From: Priapulus caudatus
Taxonomy: Eukaryota > Priapulida > Priapulimorpha > Priapulimorphida > Priapulidae
Assembly (NCBI RefSeq): GCF_000485595.1
Contig: NW_014577605.1
Location: 153,947-175,725, forward strand
DNA length: 21,779 bases
Direction: 5' to 3'
Below, in pieces: positions 9,456 through 18,524 of this stretch (positions are counted from its first letter, which is position 1; every line of letters starts with the position of its first letter). The position numbers and the translations under genes were made by a program. Under the pieces are notes generated by a model. That model was not told the DNA's origin and searched no databases. It worked only from the letters and a program-made list of their open reading frames with translations.

Positions 9456-9886
9456 CTACACACACACACACACTACACACACACACACACAGCACACACA
9501 CACACACACAGCAAGCACCACAAACTGACACACACACACACGCCTACACACACACACACACACACACGCATATACACCACAGCACACAGCACACACACCA
9601 CATCACACACACACACAAACACACACCATACACACACACACACACACACCACACACACACACACCACACACACACACACACACACCACACCACAATCACT
9701 CACACACACACAACGCAACAACAAGCACACATACACACACACACACACCACACTATCACACACAGCACACACACACACCGGCCACACACACATGCACACA
9801 CACACACACACACAGCACACACACACACACACACAGCCACACACATCAGCACACCACGACACAGCACACACACACACACTACACAC
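9456..9886. repeat. (CA)n tract
   Basis: About 430 bases of CACACA with AGCACA, ACCACA and TACACA interruptions. Confidence 0.95.
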
Positions 9887-10339
9887 CGGAGCGCGTAATA
9901 CAGCGCCGCGTCGGCCGTAATGGCGCAATCATGTGGTTAAAGCGAGTCGATCCGATCGTTAGCATAGCCCGGCCTCACTTCGCCCTGGCTATAGACAGTG
10001 TGGCCTGCGCTCGCTTTCACAGCTCACGCACCCTCGCTCTCGCTGTAGTAATACCCACTAAGCGTCGTGACGCATTGCGCACAAAAGTGTTAAGACATCG
10101 CAGACGTACGTTCGGGGGCTTGACGTTTTCAGATACAGACGAAGGCGCGGGGGAGGGAAGCAGGGTAAGGAAGATAGTAGCAGTATCTAATCGTAATAAG
10201 AGTAGCGTCCTAGCCTCAGGTTGTTCGATGTTCAGCTGTGCGCCGGAGCGCGCCCCCCTTCGCGGCACCGGAATCGTGTATACAAACATAGAACATAGCG
10301 CATATTAATAATTAAAAAGTCACCTCCCTTATGTATGTA
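9887..10339. other. Unique GC-balanced stretch with an unsupported 125-codon frame
   Basis: A plus-strand frame at 9931-10308 starts MWLKRVDPIVSIARPHFAL and is the longest frame here outside repeats and FBXL16. An overlapping 90-codon minus frame spans the same bases. Neither has a family I recognise, so openness from GC content is the simpler explanation. Confidence 0.3.
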
Positions 10340-10640
10340 AATATAAACTGTATTATATATAAATATATATAGGTAGTATATATTATATTACAAACAGACC
10401 CCCCCACGCGAGGCATCCGCACCGATAGGCACTGTTCAGTGCACGCCAATCAAAGAAGCCATGAGATATCCACGAACCTCCTGGTTTCTTGAAGATAAAT
10501 GAATCTTCCCTATCTCTATTTCTCCTTTTAACGACGACTATTGGACTATTCCTCTCTCCCCGCGTCTCTGTCTCACGACACTCCTCCCTTCTGTCTCCTT
10601 TCTCTCGTACCGCGAGTACAATCTCTCTCGCGATAATAAC
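10340..10640. other. AT tract followed by unique sequence
   Basis: 10347-10390 is TATATA-rich; 10396-10640 is non-repetitive. CCAATCA at 10446-10452 is an isolated NF-Y-like match. Nothing else seen. Confidence 0.4.
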
Positions 10641-10649
10641 ATAGCAAAA

Positions 10650-10750
10650 TAAATAGAAATATAAAATAATATATATAGTATAACATATATATATATATAT
10701 GTATATATAATATATATATAATAATATAAATATAATATATATATATATAC
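10650..10750. repeat. (AT)n-rich tract
   Basis: ATATATATA blocks separated by AATA and GTATA. Confidence 0.9.
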
Positions 10751-10870
10751 GAGAGAGAGAGAGAGAGAAGAGACGAGAGAGAGATAGATAAGATAGAATA
10801 GATAGAATAGATAGATAGATAGATAGATAGAATAGATAGGATAGATAGATAGATAGATAGATAGATAGAA

Positions 10871-10940
<70 letters not shown>
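10751..10940. repeat. (GA)n then (GATA)n compound microsatellite
   Basis: A short GA run is followed by about 155 bases of GATA, imperfect (GAATA, GGATA) to about 10870 and perfect afterwards. Ile/Tyr/Leu/Ser frames on the minus strand are repeat translations. Confidence 0.96.
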
Positions 10941-11290
10941 CGAATAGTAAATAGTCTTCTCATCAACCGACTCAGTCGACAACATAGGAACCACACGTAT
11001 GCGGTTATTCACGAATTGTATCGGCGTGGCTGACTACTACTAATACACTGTCACCAAATATGCGCCGCATACGCGCCGCGGCCGCGCATTTCTCTTGACG
11101 TTATAGAGCCGCGATATCCTTCATATTCGCGTGTGCGACGCGCTTTCGAGCCGCCACTCGAGAGTTTCCGTATCCGAATCGGCAGTCTGCGCAGCAGGCA
11201 GGCTGCCAATCCGCTCGGCTATACAGAGTTTAAAAGCGACGTCGCAGCGCGAGATACGACAAGCGGCTAGCTTGCTAGCTTGCCTGCGTG
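10941..11290. other. Unique GC-rich stretch
   Basis: CG-rich around 11060-11290 (CATACGCGCCGCGGCCGCGC). A frame starting at 11131 runs into the CAG tract. No homology recognised; a CpG-rich regulatory segment is possible but not shown. Confidence 0.35.
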
Positions 11291-11720
11291 CGGCAGCAGC
11301 AGCAGCAGCTATAGCAGCAAAGGTAGTAGTAGTAGCAGTAGTAGAGTAGTAGTAGGAGTAGCACGGAGTAAAGATAAGATAGGTAGGATATATCTAATCT
11401 ATATTATCTTACTCCTGGTAAGATAGCAGCAGCAGCAGCAGGCCAGTAGTAGTAGTAAGTTGTAGTATAGTAAGTAGTATAGTAGTAAGTAGTAGTCGAG
11501 TAGTAGTAGTATCTAGAGTAGTAGTAGTAGTAGTAGTACGTATGTAGTAGTAGTAGTAAGTAGTAGTAAGTAAGCATCACAGCAGTAGCAGAAGCAAACA
11601 GCAGCCACCAACAGCAGTAACGGGACTTAGTATAAGAGTAGTAGTAGTAGTTAGTCAGCGCAGCAAAACAAAACAAGACAAAAACAAACAAACAACAAAC
11701 AACAACAACAGCAGCCAGCA
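11291..11720. repeat. CAG/TAG/AAC trinucleotide field
   Basis: (CAG)n passes directly into (TAG)n at 11291-11352 and again at 11427-11460. Degenerate TAG/TAAG follows to about 11580, then CAG, and finally AACA-rich sequence to 11712. Confidence 0.9.
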
Positions 11721-12265
11721 ACAGCACACACCGTGAGGCTGCTAGCAGTTCAGTTCAGCAGGCCCACCTGTCATGTCCATGTACCCACGACAGTCCAGCC
11801 CGCCATTCAGAAAAATAGTTCCACCTATGTAGCTATTTACTCCGTTCACAGGTCTGTGACATGAGCGAAAGGCTACATGGATAGAAATAGGCTTAAGGGG
11901 GGCTTATGTGGGCGACTCGATCTGAAGTCAACGGCCTTTGCAATTCACTGCGACTGCAGTGCTTAGGTCGGTCGATCTGCGAACGCGACTGCCTGCGACT
12001 GGCCGCCACTAGTTGCTCGGCAATAGAACAGTGGGGCAACGGACGCAACTAGTCGCTGCCGATCGCTTCCAGTTGCTCGAAATTCTCATTGGCTTTTCAG
12101 TCGAGTCGGCTCGCAAGCCTGAACATAAGTCCCTCTTTAGAGAGCACGTGAGAGAGAGTAGGGTCAGTTGACCAACGTGTGAGTGTAGCGAGGAACAACA
12201 AGACTTGGTGTCCAGTAAGGGCCTGTGAGTGGTAATATGAGCGAACATATAGATATCTCGGGCGG
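11721..12265. other. Unique sequence with short inverted repeat
   Basis: About 545 bases without simple repeats. ACTAGTTGC at 12007-12015 and GCAACTAGT at 12044-12052 are exact inverses, and GCGACTGCC / TGCGACTGG variants surround them. This could be a worn repeat-derived fragment. The frames here are not recognised. Confidence 0.35.
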
Positions 12266-12345
12266 CCTAAAGAGAGACGGAAGAGATAGAGAGAGAGAGA
12301 GAGAGAGGAGGGAGAGAGAGATAGGAGGGAGAGAGAGGGAGAGAG

Positions 12346-12402
<57 letters not shown>
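12266..12402. repeat. (GA)n tract
   Basis: GAGA with GAGG variants, pure from about 12349 to 12400. Confidence 0.95.
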
Positions 12403-12406
<4 letters not shown>

Positions 12407-12584
12407 CGACATACAGAAAGAAAGAGTCACACAGACACAGACACAGGACAACACGCAAGCAATACGCACCAACGCAAACGCACGTACAACAACGCGCGCA
12501 CATACTGAACAGGTACGACGCACGCATGTAACACACACACAACACACACCACACACACACACACACATCACACACACACCACAG

Positions 12585-12614
<30 letters not shown>
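12403..12614. repeat. Degenerate then pure (CA)n tract
   Basis: Degenerate ACAC/ACGC sequence to 12530, then CACACA with ACCACA interruptions to about 12612. Confidence 0.9.
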
Positions 12615-12617
<3 letters not shown>

Positions 12618-12625
12618 TCAGAAGC

Positions 12626-12665
<40 letters not shown>

Positions 12666-12702
12666 GAGAGAGAGAGAGAGAAAATACGCCGCGCAGAGAT
12701 AT

Positions 12703-12771
<69 letters not shown>

Positions 12772-13235
12772 AGAGACAGACAGAGGGAGAGAGAGAGAAG
12801 AGAGAGAGAGAGCAGACAGAAGAGAGAGAGAGGAAGAGAGAGAGAGAGAAAAAGAGAGGACAGAAGAGAGAGAGACGAGAGACAGAGAGACAGAGAGAGA
12901 GAAGAAGAGAAGAGAGACGAGAGAGAGAGAGAGAGACGAGAAAGAGAGCAGAGAGAGAGAGAGGCGCGAGAGAAGAGAGAGATATAGAGAGAGAGAGAGA
13001 GAGAGAGAAGAGACGAGAGGAGAGAAGAGAGAGCGAGAGAACGTAGAGAGAGAAAGAGAGCGCGAGAGAGGAGAGAGAGAGAGAAAGAGATAGAGAGAGA
13101 GAGAGAAGAGAGAGCAGAGAGAGAGAGAGAGAGAGAGAGAAAGAAGAGAGAGAAAGAGAGAGAGATAGAGAGAGAGAGAAGAGAGAGAAGATGAGAGAGA
13201 GAGAGAGAGAAGAGAGAGAGGGAGCGCGAGCAAGA
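12615..13235. repeat. (GA)n-rich purine tract, about 620 bp
   Basis: Begins with a short GATA run, then GAGAGA with GAAGA, GACA and GCGA variants. Purines are on the top strand throughout. Confidence 0.96.
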
Positions 13236-13600
13236 GAGTCCATCGCATGTAGCTGTCTGTGAAAATTGTATGGCGCAACAGCAGCTCCGCAGAGAGGTCG
13301 CATGTATATTCCAACACGCAAGCATCTAGCAATCCCCGACCTTGCCATCGCCGCCGCCACGGTAACCCTTAACTATATATGTAAATATATATGTATATAC
13401 GAGAGAGTCTCCGGGGCTCGACATGAGAATTCATCGGGATTGCGATTCGGAGCGGTATTTGTCAGCCCACGGCTATACGCTAAACGCATAGAGGCCTGTG
13501 ATTGCTCCTGAGAAGTATCTAGGTTTCGATGCTATTGTCAAGTCCACGCTATATCGCTAAAACGCCATAGAGCCTGTGATTGCTCATGAGAAGATCTAGA
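13236..13600. other. Unique island with a 78-bp tandem duplication
   Basis: About 365 bases between two GA fields. The block GCTATACGCTAAACGCATAG, continuing to GCCTGTGATTGCTC and GAGAAG, at about 13471-13520 recurs at 13549-13597, shared words offset by 78 bases (GCCTGTGATTGCTC at 13494 and 13572). No gene recognised. Confidence 0.75.
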
Positions 13601-13935
13601 TAGATAGATTGAGAGAGAGAGAGAGAGAGGGGAGAAGAGAAGCGGGAGAAAAATAAAAAGAGAGAAGCGACAGAGAAGAGAGAGAGAGAGAGAGAGAGAG
13701 ATGAGAGAAGAGAGAGACACAGAGAGAGAGAGAGAGAGAGAAGAGAAGAGAGAGAGAGAAGTGAGAGAGAGAGAGAGAGAAGAGAGAGAGCGATGAGAGA
13801 GCGAGAGAGAGAGAGGAGAAAGAGAGCGAGTGAGAAGAGAGAGAAAGGAGGGAGAGAGAGCGGGGAGAAATAAAAGAGAGAGCGACAAGAGAGAGAGAGA
13901 GACAGAGAGAAGAGAGAGAGAGAGAGCGCGAGCGA

Positions 13936-13975
<40 letters not shown>

Positions 13976-14097
13976 AAGAGAGAGAAAGAGAGAGAGAGAG
14001 AAGAGAAAGAAGAGAGAGAGAGAGAAAGAAAGAGAGCGACGTGAGAGAGAGAGAGAGGAGGGAGAGAGAGGCGGGAAAAATAAAAAGAGAGAGCGAC

Positions 14098-14133
<36 letters not shown>

Positions 14134-14363
14134 GAAGAGAGAGAGAGAGAGAAAGAGAGCGCGAGTGAGAGAGAGAGAGAGGGAGAGAGAGCGAGCGAGC
14201 GAGTGAGAGAGAGAGAGAAGAGAGAGAGAGAGCAGAGAGAGAGAAAGAGAGAGAGAGAGAGTGAAGAAAGAGAGAGAGCGAGTGAGAGAGAGAGAGAGAG
14301 AGAGAGCAGAGAGAGAGCGAGGCGAGCGATGAGAAGAAGAGAGAGAGCGAGAGAGAGCGAGTA

Positions 14364-14403
<40 letters not shown>

Positions 14404-14409
14404 AGAGAG

Positions 14410-14449
<40 letters not shown>

Positions 14450-14514
14450 AGAAGTGGAGAGAGCGGGGGCAGAGATGAGGGAGTTTAAGAGAGAAAGAGA
14501 TACAGAGATAGAGT
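13601..14514. repeat. (GA)n-rich purine tract, about 0.9 kb
   Basis: GAGAGA with recurring higher-order words such as GGAGGGAGAGAG, GGGAGAAAATAAAAAGAGAG and GAGCGACA at about 13626-13665, 13855-13886 and 14055-14099. The GA tract therefore contains copies of a larger unit. Ser/Leu frames are artefacts. Confidence 0.95.
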
Positions 14515-14564
14515 AGAGATAAATAGATAAATAGATAGATAGCTCGATAGATAGATGGATAGAT

Positions 14565-14605
<41 letters not shown>

Positions 14606-14622
14606 AAGAGAAGAAAAGAAAC
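14515..14622. repeat. GATA-like tract then (GA)n
   Basis: GATAAATAGATAAATAGATA with GATG variants to about 14567, then pure GAGA to 14597 and degenerate GA. Confidence 0.92.
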
Positions 14623-14979
14623 CGAAAGACAGCCCTGCAGCTTAACAGCCAAGAGTATGAACCTCCACAGTTAGACACCTAATACAGCGTAAACACTGTC
14701 TGTTACCTTGACTTTGAATTTTGCCACAATACACGTACTGGCAGTGTATTAAAGCGCACCATTTAACTTATATAGTTTCGGTCAGTAATTTCCTGGTACA
14801 TATTTTCTGATTAAAAATGTCGGTTTTATTTAATTATATTAATTGCATTTGGGATGGCGTTGTTATTCAAGCGTAAGGTAAATTCACTTTACAATAAATG
14901 AAGAGCGCATGCATGTACATTCACGTACACCCATGATATAAGTGCACACACCAACGCGTGCACGCAAAATACACTCTCT
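14623..14979. other. Unique AT-rich stretch
   Basis: About 350 bases of ordinary AT-rich sequence. No gene, RNA or repeat recognised. Confidence 0.4.
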
Positions 14980-14999
14980 CTATCACACACACACACACA

Positions 15000-15055
<56 letters not shown>

Positions 15056-15056
15056 C
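14980..15056. repeat. (CA)n-(CGCA)n-(CA)n compound microsatellite
   Basis: ACACAC, then about ten perfect CGCA units, then ACACAC. Confidence 0.96.
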
Positions 15057-15387
15057 CACATTTATTTATACGCGGATGCCCACCGTTTGGTACTATTTCG
15101 GGCGCGTGTGCGCTATGTTTTGGTTTTGTCTCTAATTATAGCTACACGCCTCATTCCGTTACTGAACAGCGAGTGTGAGGAAATCCAGATTATCCACGCT
15201 CTCTCCCCCACACACTCATATACAATAAGGCTCGTTGCCATGGAAACCTGTGGGTATGATGCGAAAACGTGTAAAACTGTTTCGCGCACGAATGTATTTT
15301 TGCAATAACCTTACGCTTAGCTGAGCTACATGTGAATGCGAGCTAGATGCTTCACTCGCTCATCAAAATACAGCGCCAGATATATAC
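15057..15387. other. Unique sequence carrying an RFX X-box match
   Basis: Ordinary sequence between the CA/CGCA and GATA microsatellites. The only signal I can name is the motif at 15234-15247, listed separately. Confidence 0.4.
15234..15247. promoter_or_regulatory. Perfect RFX X-box match
   Basis: GTTGCCATGGAAAC fits GTTNCCATGGNAAC at every defined position. RFX proteins bind this palindrome and in animals drive many ciliary and neuronal genes. A 14-base palindromic match is rarer by chance than most motif hits, and the near-match at 6194-6207 shares 13 of 14 bases. No open gene sits beside it, so the function is inferred from motif identity only. Confidence 0.45.
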
Positions 15388-15426
15388 ACAGACAGATAGA
15401 TAGATAGACAGGTAGATAGAAAGATG

Positions 15427-15490
<64 letters not shown>
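15388..15490. repeat. (GATA)n tetranucleotide tract
   Basis: Imperfect (GACA, GGTA, GATG) at first and perfect from about 15428 to 15490, where it meets the core of copy B directly. Confidence 0.96.
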
Positions 15491-15491
<1 letters not shown>

Positions 15492-16158
15492 AATTTGAAA
15501 CATGTGGGTCAAACGGTTCTTGAGTTATCGTTGACCGTAGGCAGACACTGAAATGCACAGTGAAATTGCCAAAATCTACCTAATTAAAAAAATATCAAAA
15601 CCCGTATGATGTTTTGGGGCCAGTCCTTATTCATTCACATACCAAAAATGAGCAAAATCCGTTCAACCTGAACTGACTTATGACCATTTCCATTTTTGCC
15701 AAAAAGTGGGCGTGGCTCGAAAGTAGGTCAACTGGAGTGCTTCAAAATAGGACGTTCACATCTCTCCCATAGGAGTAACAACTGTATGCAAATTGAAACA
15801 TGTGGGTCAAACGGTTATCAAGTTATCGTTAACAGTAGCCAAATGTTGACGGACAGACGGACGTACGACGGACAACGCCCCATGGCAATAGCTCATCTAG
15901 ACGATGTCAATGTGAGCTAAAAACCACATACAGCGTAAACGACGTACTTTGTTCGGCGCGATATAGTGCGGAAAAACGTCCGCATTCAAGATCTCAGTAT
16001 CGTAACGCAATTTCTCTAACCGTGACTTTCCAACCGCCATTTCTATAGCTAGCGAGAAGATCATTTCTGAAAGAAATAAGTGACGACATTCTCGGATTAC
16101 AATTTCTCGACATCGATAACGCTCAATGTGTTCAAACACGATCACAGAGGCATGAAGA
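15491..16158 (+). repeat. Composite dispersed element, copy B (core)
   Basis: Inverted relative to copy A at 170-1065 and shorter between the same anchors. GAAACATGTGGGTCAAACGGTT occurs at 15497 and 15795, so two units of about 298 bases are present, the left one cut off by the GATA tract. Landmarks are GGCCAGTCCTTATTCATTCA, the GACGGACAGACGGACG string near 15852, CCATGGCAATAGCTC, and a small hairpin TGCGGA-AAAACG-TCCGCA near 15966. No coding capacity was recognised. The tidy sequence suggests it is nearer the family consensus than copy A. Confidence 0.85.
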
Positions 16159-16318
16159 CAGGCAAGCAGATAAGTCAGAGAGAGACAGGCAGGCAGGGAG
16201 AGATAGGGAGGTAGGGAAAGACAGGCAGGCAGGGAGAGATAGGCAGGCAGGGAGAGGCAGGCAGGTAGGGAGAGATAGGGAGGTAGGGAGAAACAGGCAG
16301 GCAGAAAGAGATAAAGAG
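16159..16318. repeat. GGCAGGTAGGGAGAGA minisatellite (tail of copy B)
   Basis: Units of GGCAGGCAGGGAGAGATAGG and GGTAGGGAAAGACA directly follow the core, mirroring 1-169 beside copy A. Confidence 0.9.
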
Positions 16319-16689
16319 ATTTTCTGCGCCTATATATATGTCTATTAATAGGACACCCTAGGTTCCCGCGCATATATGATGACGCGTTTGTCTCTCTAAC
16401 ACCCACAGCGAGAATTGCCTGCATTAGCATCGCTCATTGTGACCATTAGTAGACGCTCCTCGCTATCCACAAGTACCAATTACTAGTTATCACGCGTACC
16501 GAACTCTCTCGATTCCTCTACTCGCATATATCCCAAATGCAATATATATCGCAGCATGTCACTCTCACTCATATAATTAACACGCCGCGTGCGCGAGCTT
16601 CACGAATGCCACATAATTATTTACGCAGTTTGCTTTATTGGCGAATACATATAGCATCCACAATAAATTTTCGATATTAGTTGTGCGTG
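16319..16689. other. Unique AT-rich stretch
   Basis: About 370 bases with no recognised gene, RNA or repeat. Confidence 0.4.
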
Positions 16690-17094
16690 AGATGAGATAC
16701 ACTCTACCACCATCAAGCTACATACCGCATCATTCTAATATCCTGCCTATTTCTCTCTATATAAATACATACTCCACACTCTAACACCTCACAGCTTTCT
16801 CACTATATAACCACATACACATACATCCTACCGCCAACAACCTACATAGGCCTACCTCATCATTATACCACTCCACCTCTTGCTCACTATGTATAACCAT
16901 GTATAATAATAACACTGTAATATAATAACACTGAATATATATAATAACACTGTATATAACTATGTATAACTACATACCCCCATCACTCTACCACCATCAA
17001 CCCCTACCCCAACATTTTAATACCCTAACTATTGCTCTCTATACAACTACATACCCCCTCCCCCATCACTCTACCACCCATCACGCTTCATTCT
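16690..17094. repeat. Degenerate minisatellite, CACTCTACCACCATCAA-type
   Basis: The phrase ACTCTACCACCATCAA near 16700 recurs near 16985 and 17070, with a weaker form (CATCCTACCGCCAACAACC) near 16826. Between them come repeated CTATATAACTACATACC and TAATAACACTG phrases. Spacing is irregular, about 80-160 bases, so it is an old array. G is scarce on the top strand. Confidence 0.6.
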
Positions 17095-17100
17095 CTCCCT

Positions 17101-17136
<36 letters not shown>

Positions 17137-17189
17137 TCTATCCCTCTCGCTCCCTCTCTCCCTCTCTGTCTCTCTCTCTGTGTCTCTCC

Positions 17190-17242
<53 letters not shown>

Positions 17243-17279
17243 CTCTCTCTCGCGCTTCTCTCTCTCTCTCTCTCTCTCA
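17095..17279. repeat. (CT)n tract abutting the FBXL16 exon
   Basis: About 185 bases of TCTC with CCCTC and TGTC variants on the top strand, hence GAGA in the FBXL16 sense direction, starting within the donor itself. Confidence 0.97.
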
Positions 17280-17284
17280 CCTGT
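17275..17284 (-). other. FBXL16: FBXL16 5' splice donor, AG|GTGAGA
   Basis: On the minus strand the coding sequence reads CTGGACAG then GTGAGAGAG. The exon ends at 17281 and the intron begins at 17280. Reading through gives a TGA stop at 17279-17277, exactly where the related proteins continue with more LRRs, so splicing here is much more likely than termination. The intron's first about 180 bases are a GA repeat, so the donor is also the edge of a microsatellite. Confidence 0.85.
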
Positions 17285-18007
17285 CCAGCACGAGCGTCTC
17301 TAGCTCGCCGAGGTCGCAGGCAATGTACTCGAGCGCGGCGTCGGTGATGCGCGGACACCACGATAGGTCGAGCGACTTCAGCTTGCGCAAGTTCTCGGCT
17401 ATCAGCTCGACACCGTCGTCCGTCACCTTGCTGCAGCCGGACAAGCTCAGCTCGGTGAGGTTGGGCAGTGCGTGCACGATGTTGACGACGCCGTGGTTGG
17501 TCACCTCCCAGCAGGAGGTGAGCCGGAGCACGCTGAGGCTGTAGCTCTGCTTGGCGCTGAAGTAGGACAGCGCCGAGTCGGTGACGTGGTACGCCTGCAG
17601 GTTGAACTCGCGCAGCGACGGCAGCAGCTGCGCGATGGCGCCGACGCTGTCGTCGGCGACGTTGATGCAGTCGGCGATCGCCAGCGCTTCGATGTTCGAG
17701 CTGAGGCACGACCAGAGGCCCGCCTCGGTGATCTCGTTGCAGCCGGACAGCTCGAGTCGGTTGACGTTGGGCAGGTGGTGCAGGATGCGCTCCAGGCCGC
17801 GGTCGCTGGCGTTCGAGCAGCGCATGCTCAGGCAGCGCACGCTCTTCTTCGCCGAGTTGAAGTTCTCGACGAAATGATCCATGTCGTCGTCGGTGGCGGC
17901 GAAGAAGCAGATACTGTCGAAGCCGCGTCGCTGCAGGCTGTAGTAGTGCTTGAGGCGCGCGTCGGCCGACTGCTGCAGGCCGCCGCCGCCAGCGCCGCTG
18001 CTGTAAC

Positions 18008-18040
<33 letters not shown>

Positions 18041-18512
18041 TGCTGCTCCACTCCTTGCAGTGTATGACGGCGGTGACACCCGTCCAGAAGCGCGGCTGGT
18101 AGATGATGTCGCGCCACTTGGCGCACACCTGCGCGAGCAGGCAACGCTCGTAGGCGCCAAAGTACTCGAAGAAGCGCACGAGAAACTCGCCGTTGAGCCA
18201 GATGTTGCGGCGCTCCTCGTCGCCGCAGTTGTAGGAGAAGGCGCCGATGGCGACGGCGCCGATCGGCGACGTTTTCGTGATGCTCGGCGACGTGACGACC
18301 GGCGTCGGCGACGTCACCGGCGGCGGGCTGGTCGGGGAAGTCTGCGCGGCGGCGGCTGCGGCGGCTGCGGCGGCGGCCATGCTGTTCATGCGCTCCTTCT
18401 GCTCCTTGCTCTCCTTGCTGACGCGGCCGCGGTGGTTGCGCATACCGAGTCCGTTGAAGCCCTTCACTAGCTCGCTGAGTGTCGCCTTTGCTCCGCCCGA
18501 GGTGGCCATCAT
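17281..18512 (-). CDS. FBXL16: FBXL16-like F-box/LRR protein, 5' coding exon (partial gene)
   Basis: FBXL16 is a substrate-receptor-type F-box protein with C-terminal leucine-rich repeats. From memory of the literature, the vertebrate protein binds SKP1 but engages CUL1 poorly and has been linked to PP2A-B55 and c-MYC stability; none of that is visible here. The exon encodes 410 full codons plus two bases of codon 411. Residues 1-100 are a low-complexity N-terminus with an Ala run (46-56) and a Ser/Thr-Pro-rich stretch (57-84). Residues about 105-150 are the F-box (VCAKWRDIIYQPRFWTGV). A Gly run (159-178) follows, and LRRs run from about 225, with clear units such as LELSGCNEITEAGLW, LSLSGCSKVTDDGVEL and LDLSWCPRITD. 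Identity rests on close agreement with remembered vertebrate FBXL16, including the HVTD-ALSYF and ELETLVLDR blocks. The start is the first ATG after an in-frame TGA at 18522-18524 and has A at -3; a second ATG follows directly. No frameshift is seen. The final LRRs must lie on other exons, which I could not find leftward. Confidence 0.93.
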
Positions 18513-18524
18513 GGTGCGAACTCA

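Larger units (their letters stand above)
1..17280 (-). other. Probable FBXL16 intron (not closed within window)
   Basis: Inference: leftward of the donor at 17280 I looked on the minus strand for a continuation of the LRR domain (expected next motif of the type C-x-R-I-T-D-x-G-L) and saw none. The whole left 17 kb is then intron, unless a downstream exon was missed or the assembly is wrong. It is repeat-rich throughout, as the following entries describe. Confidence 0.5.

Noticed and set aside
9931-10308. 125-codon plus-strand frame
   Set aside because: Overlapped by an equally open antisense frame, no family recognised, no splice support.
12164-14678. Long Ser/Leu minus-strand frames (up to about 400 codons)
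   Set aside because: CT/GA repeats have no stops in several frames; the sequence is pure SLSL or REREs with no other content.
15491-16158. Coding transposon in copy B
   Set aside because: No long conserved frame shared by copies A and B, and no transposase or reverse-transcriptase motif.
17472-18470. 332-codon plus-strand frame opposite FBXL16
   Set aside because: Antisense shadow of the GC-rich exon (Val/Ala/Asp/Gly-rich), with no recognised domain.
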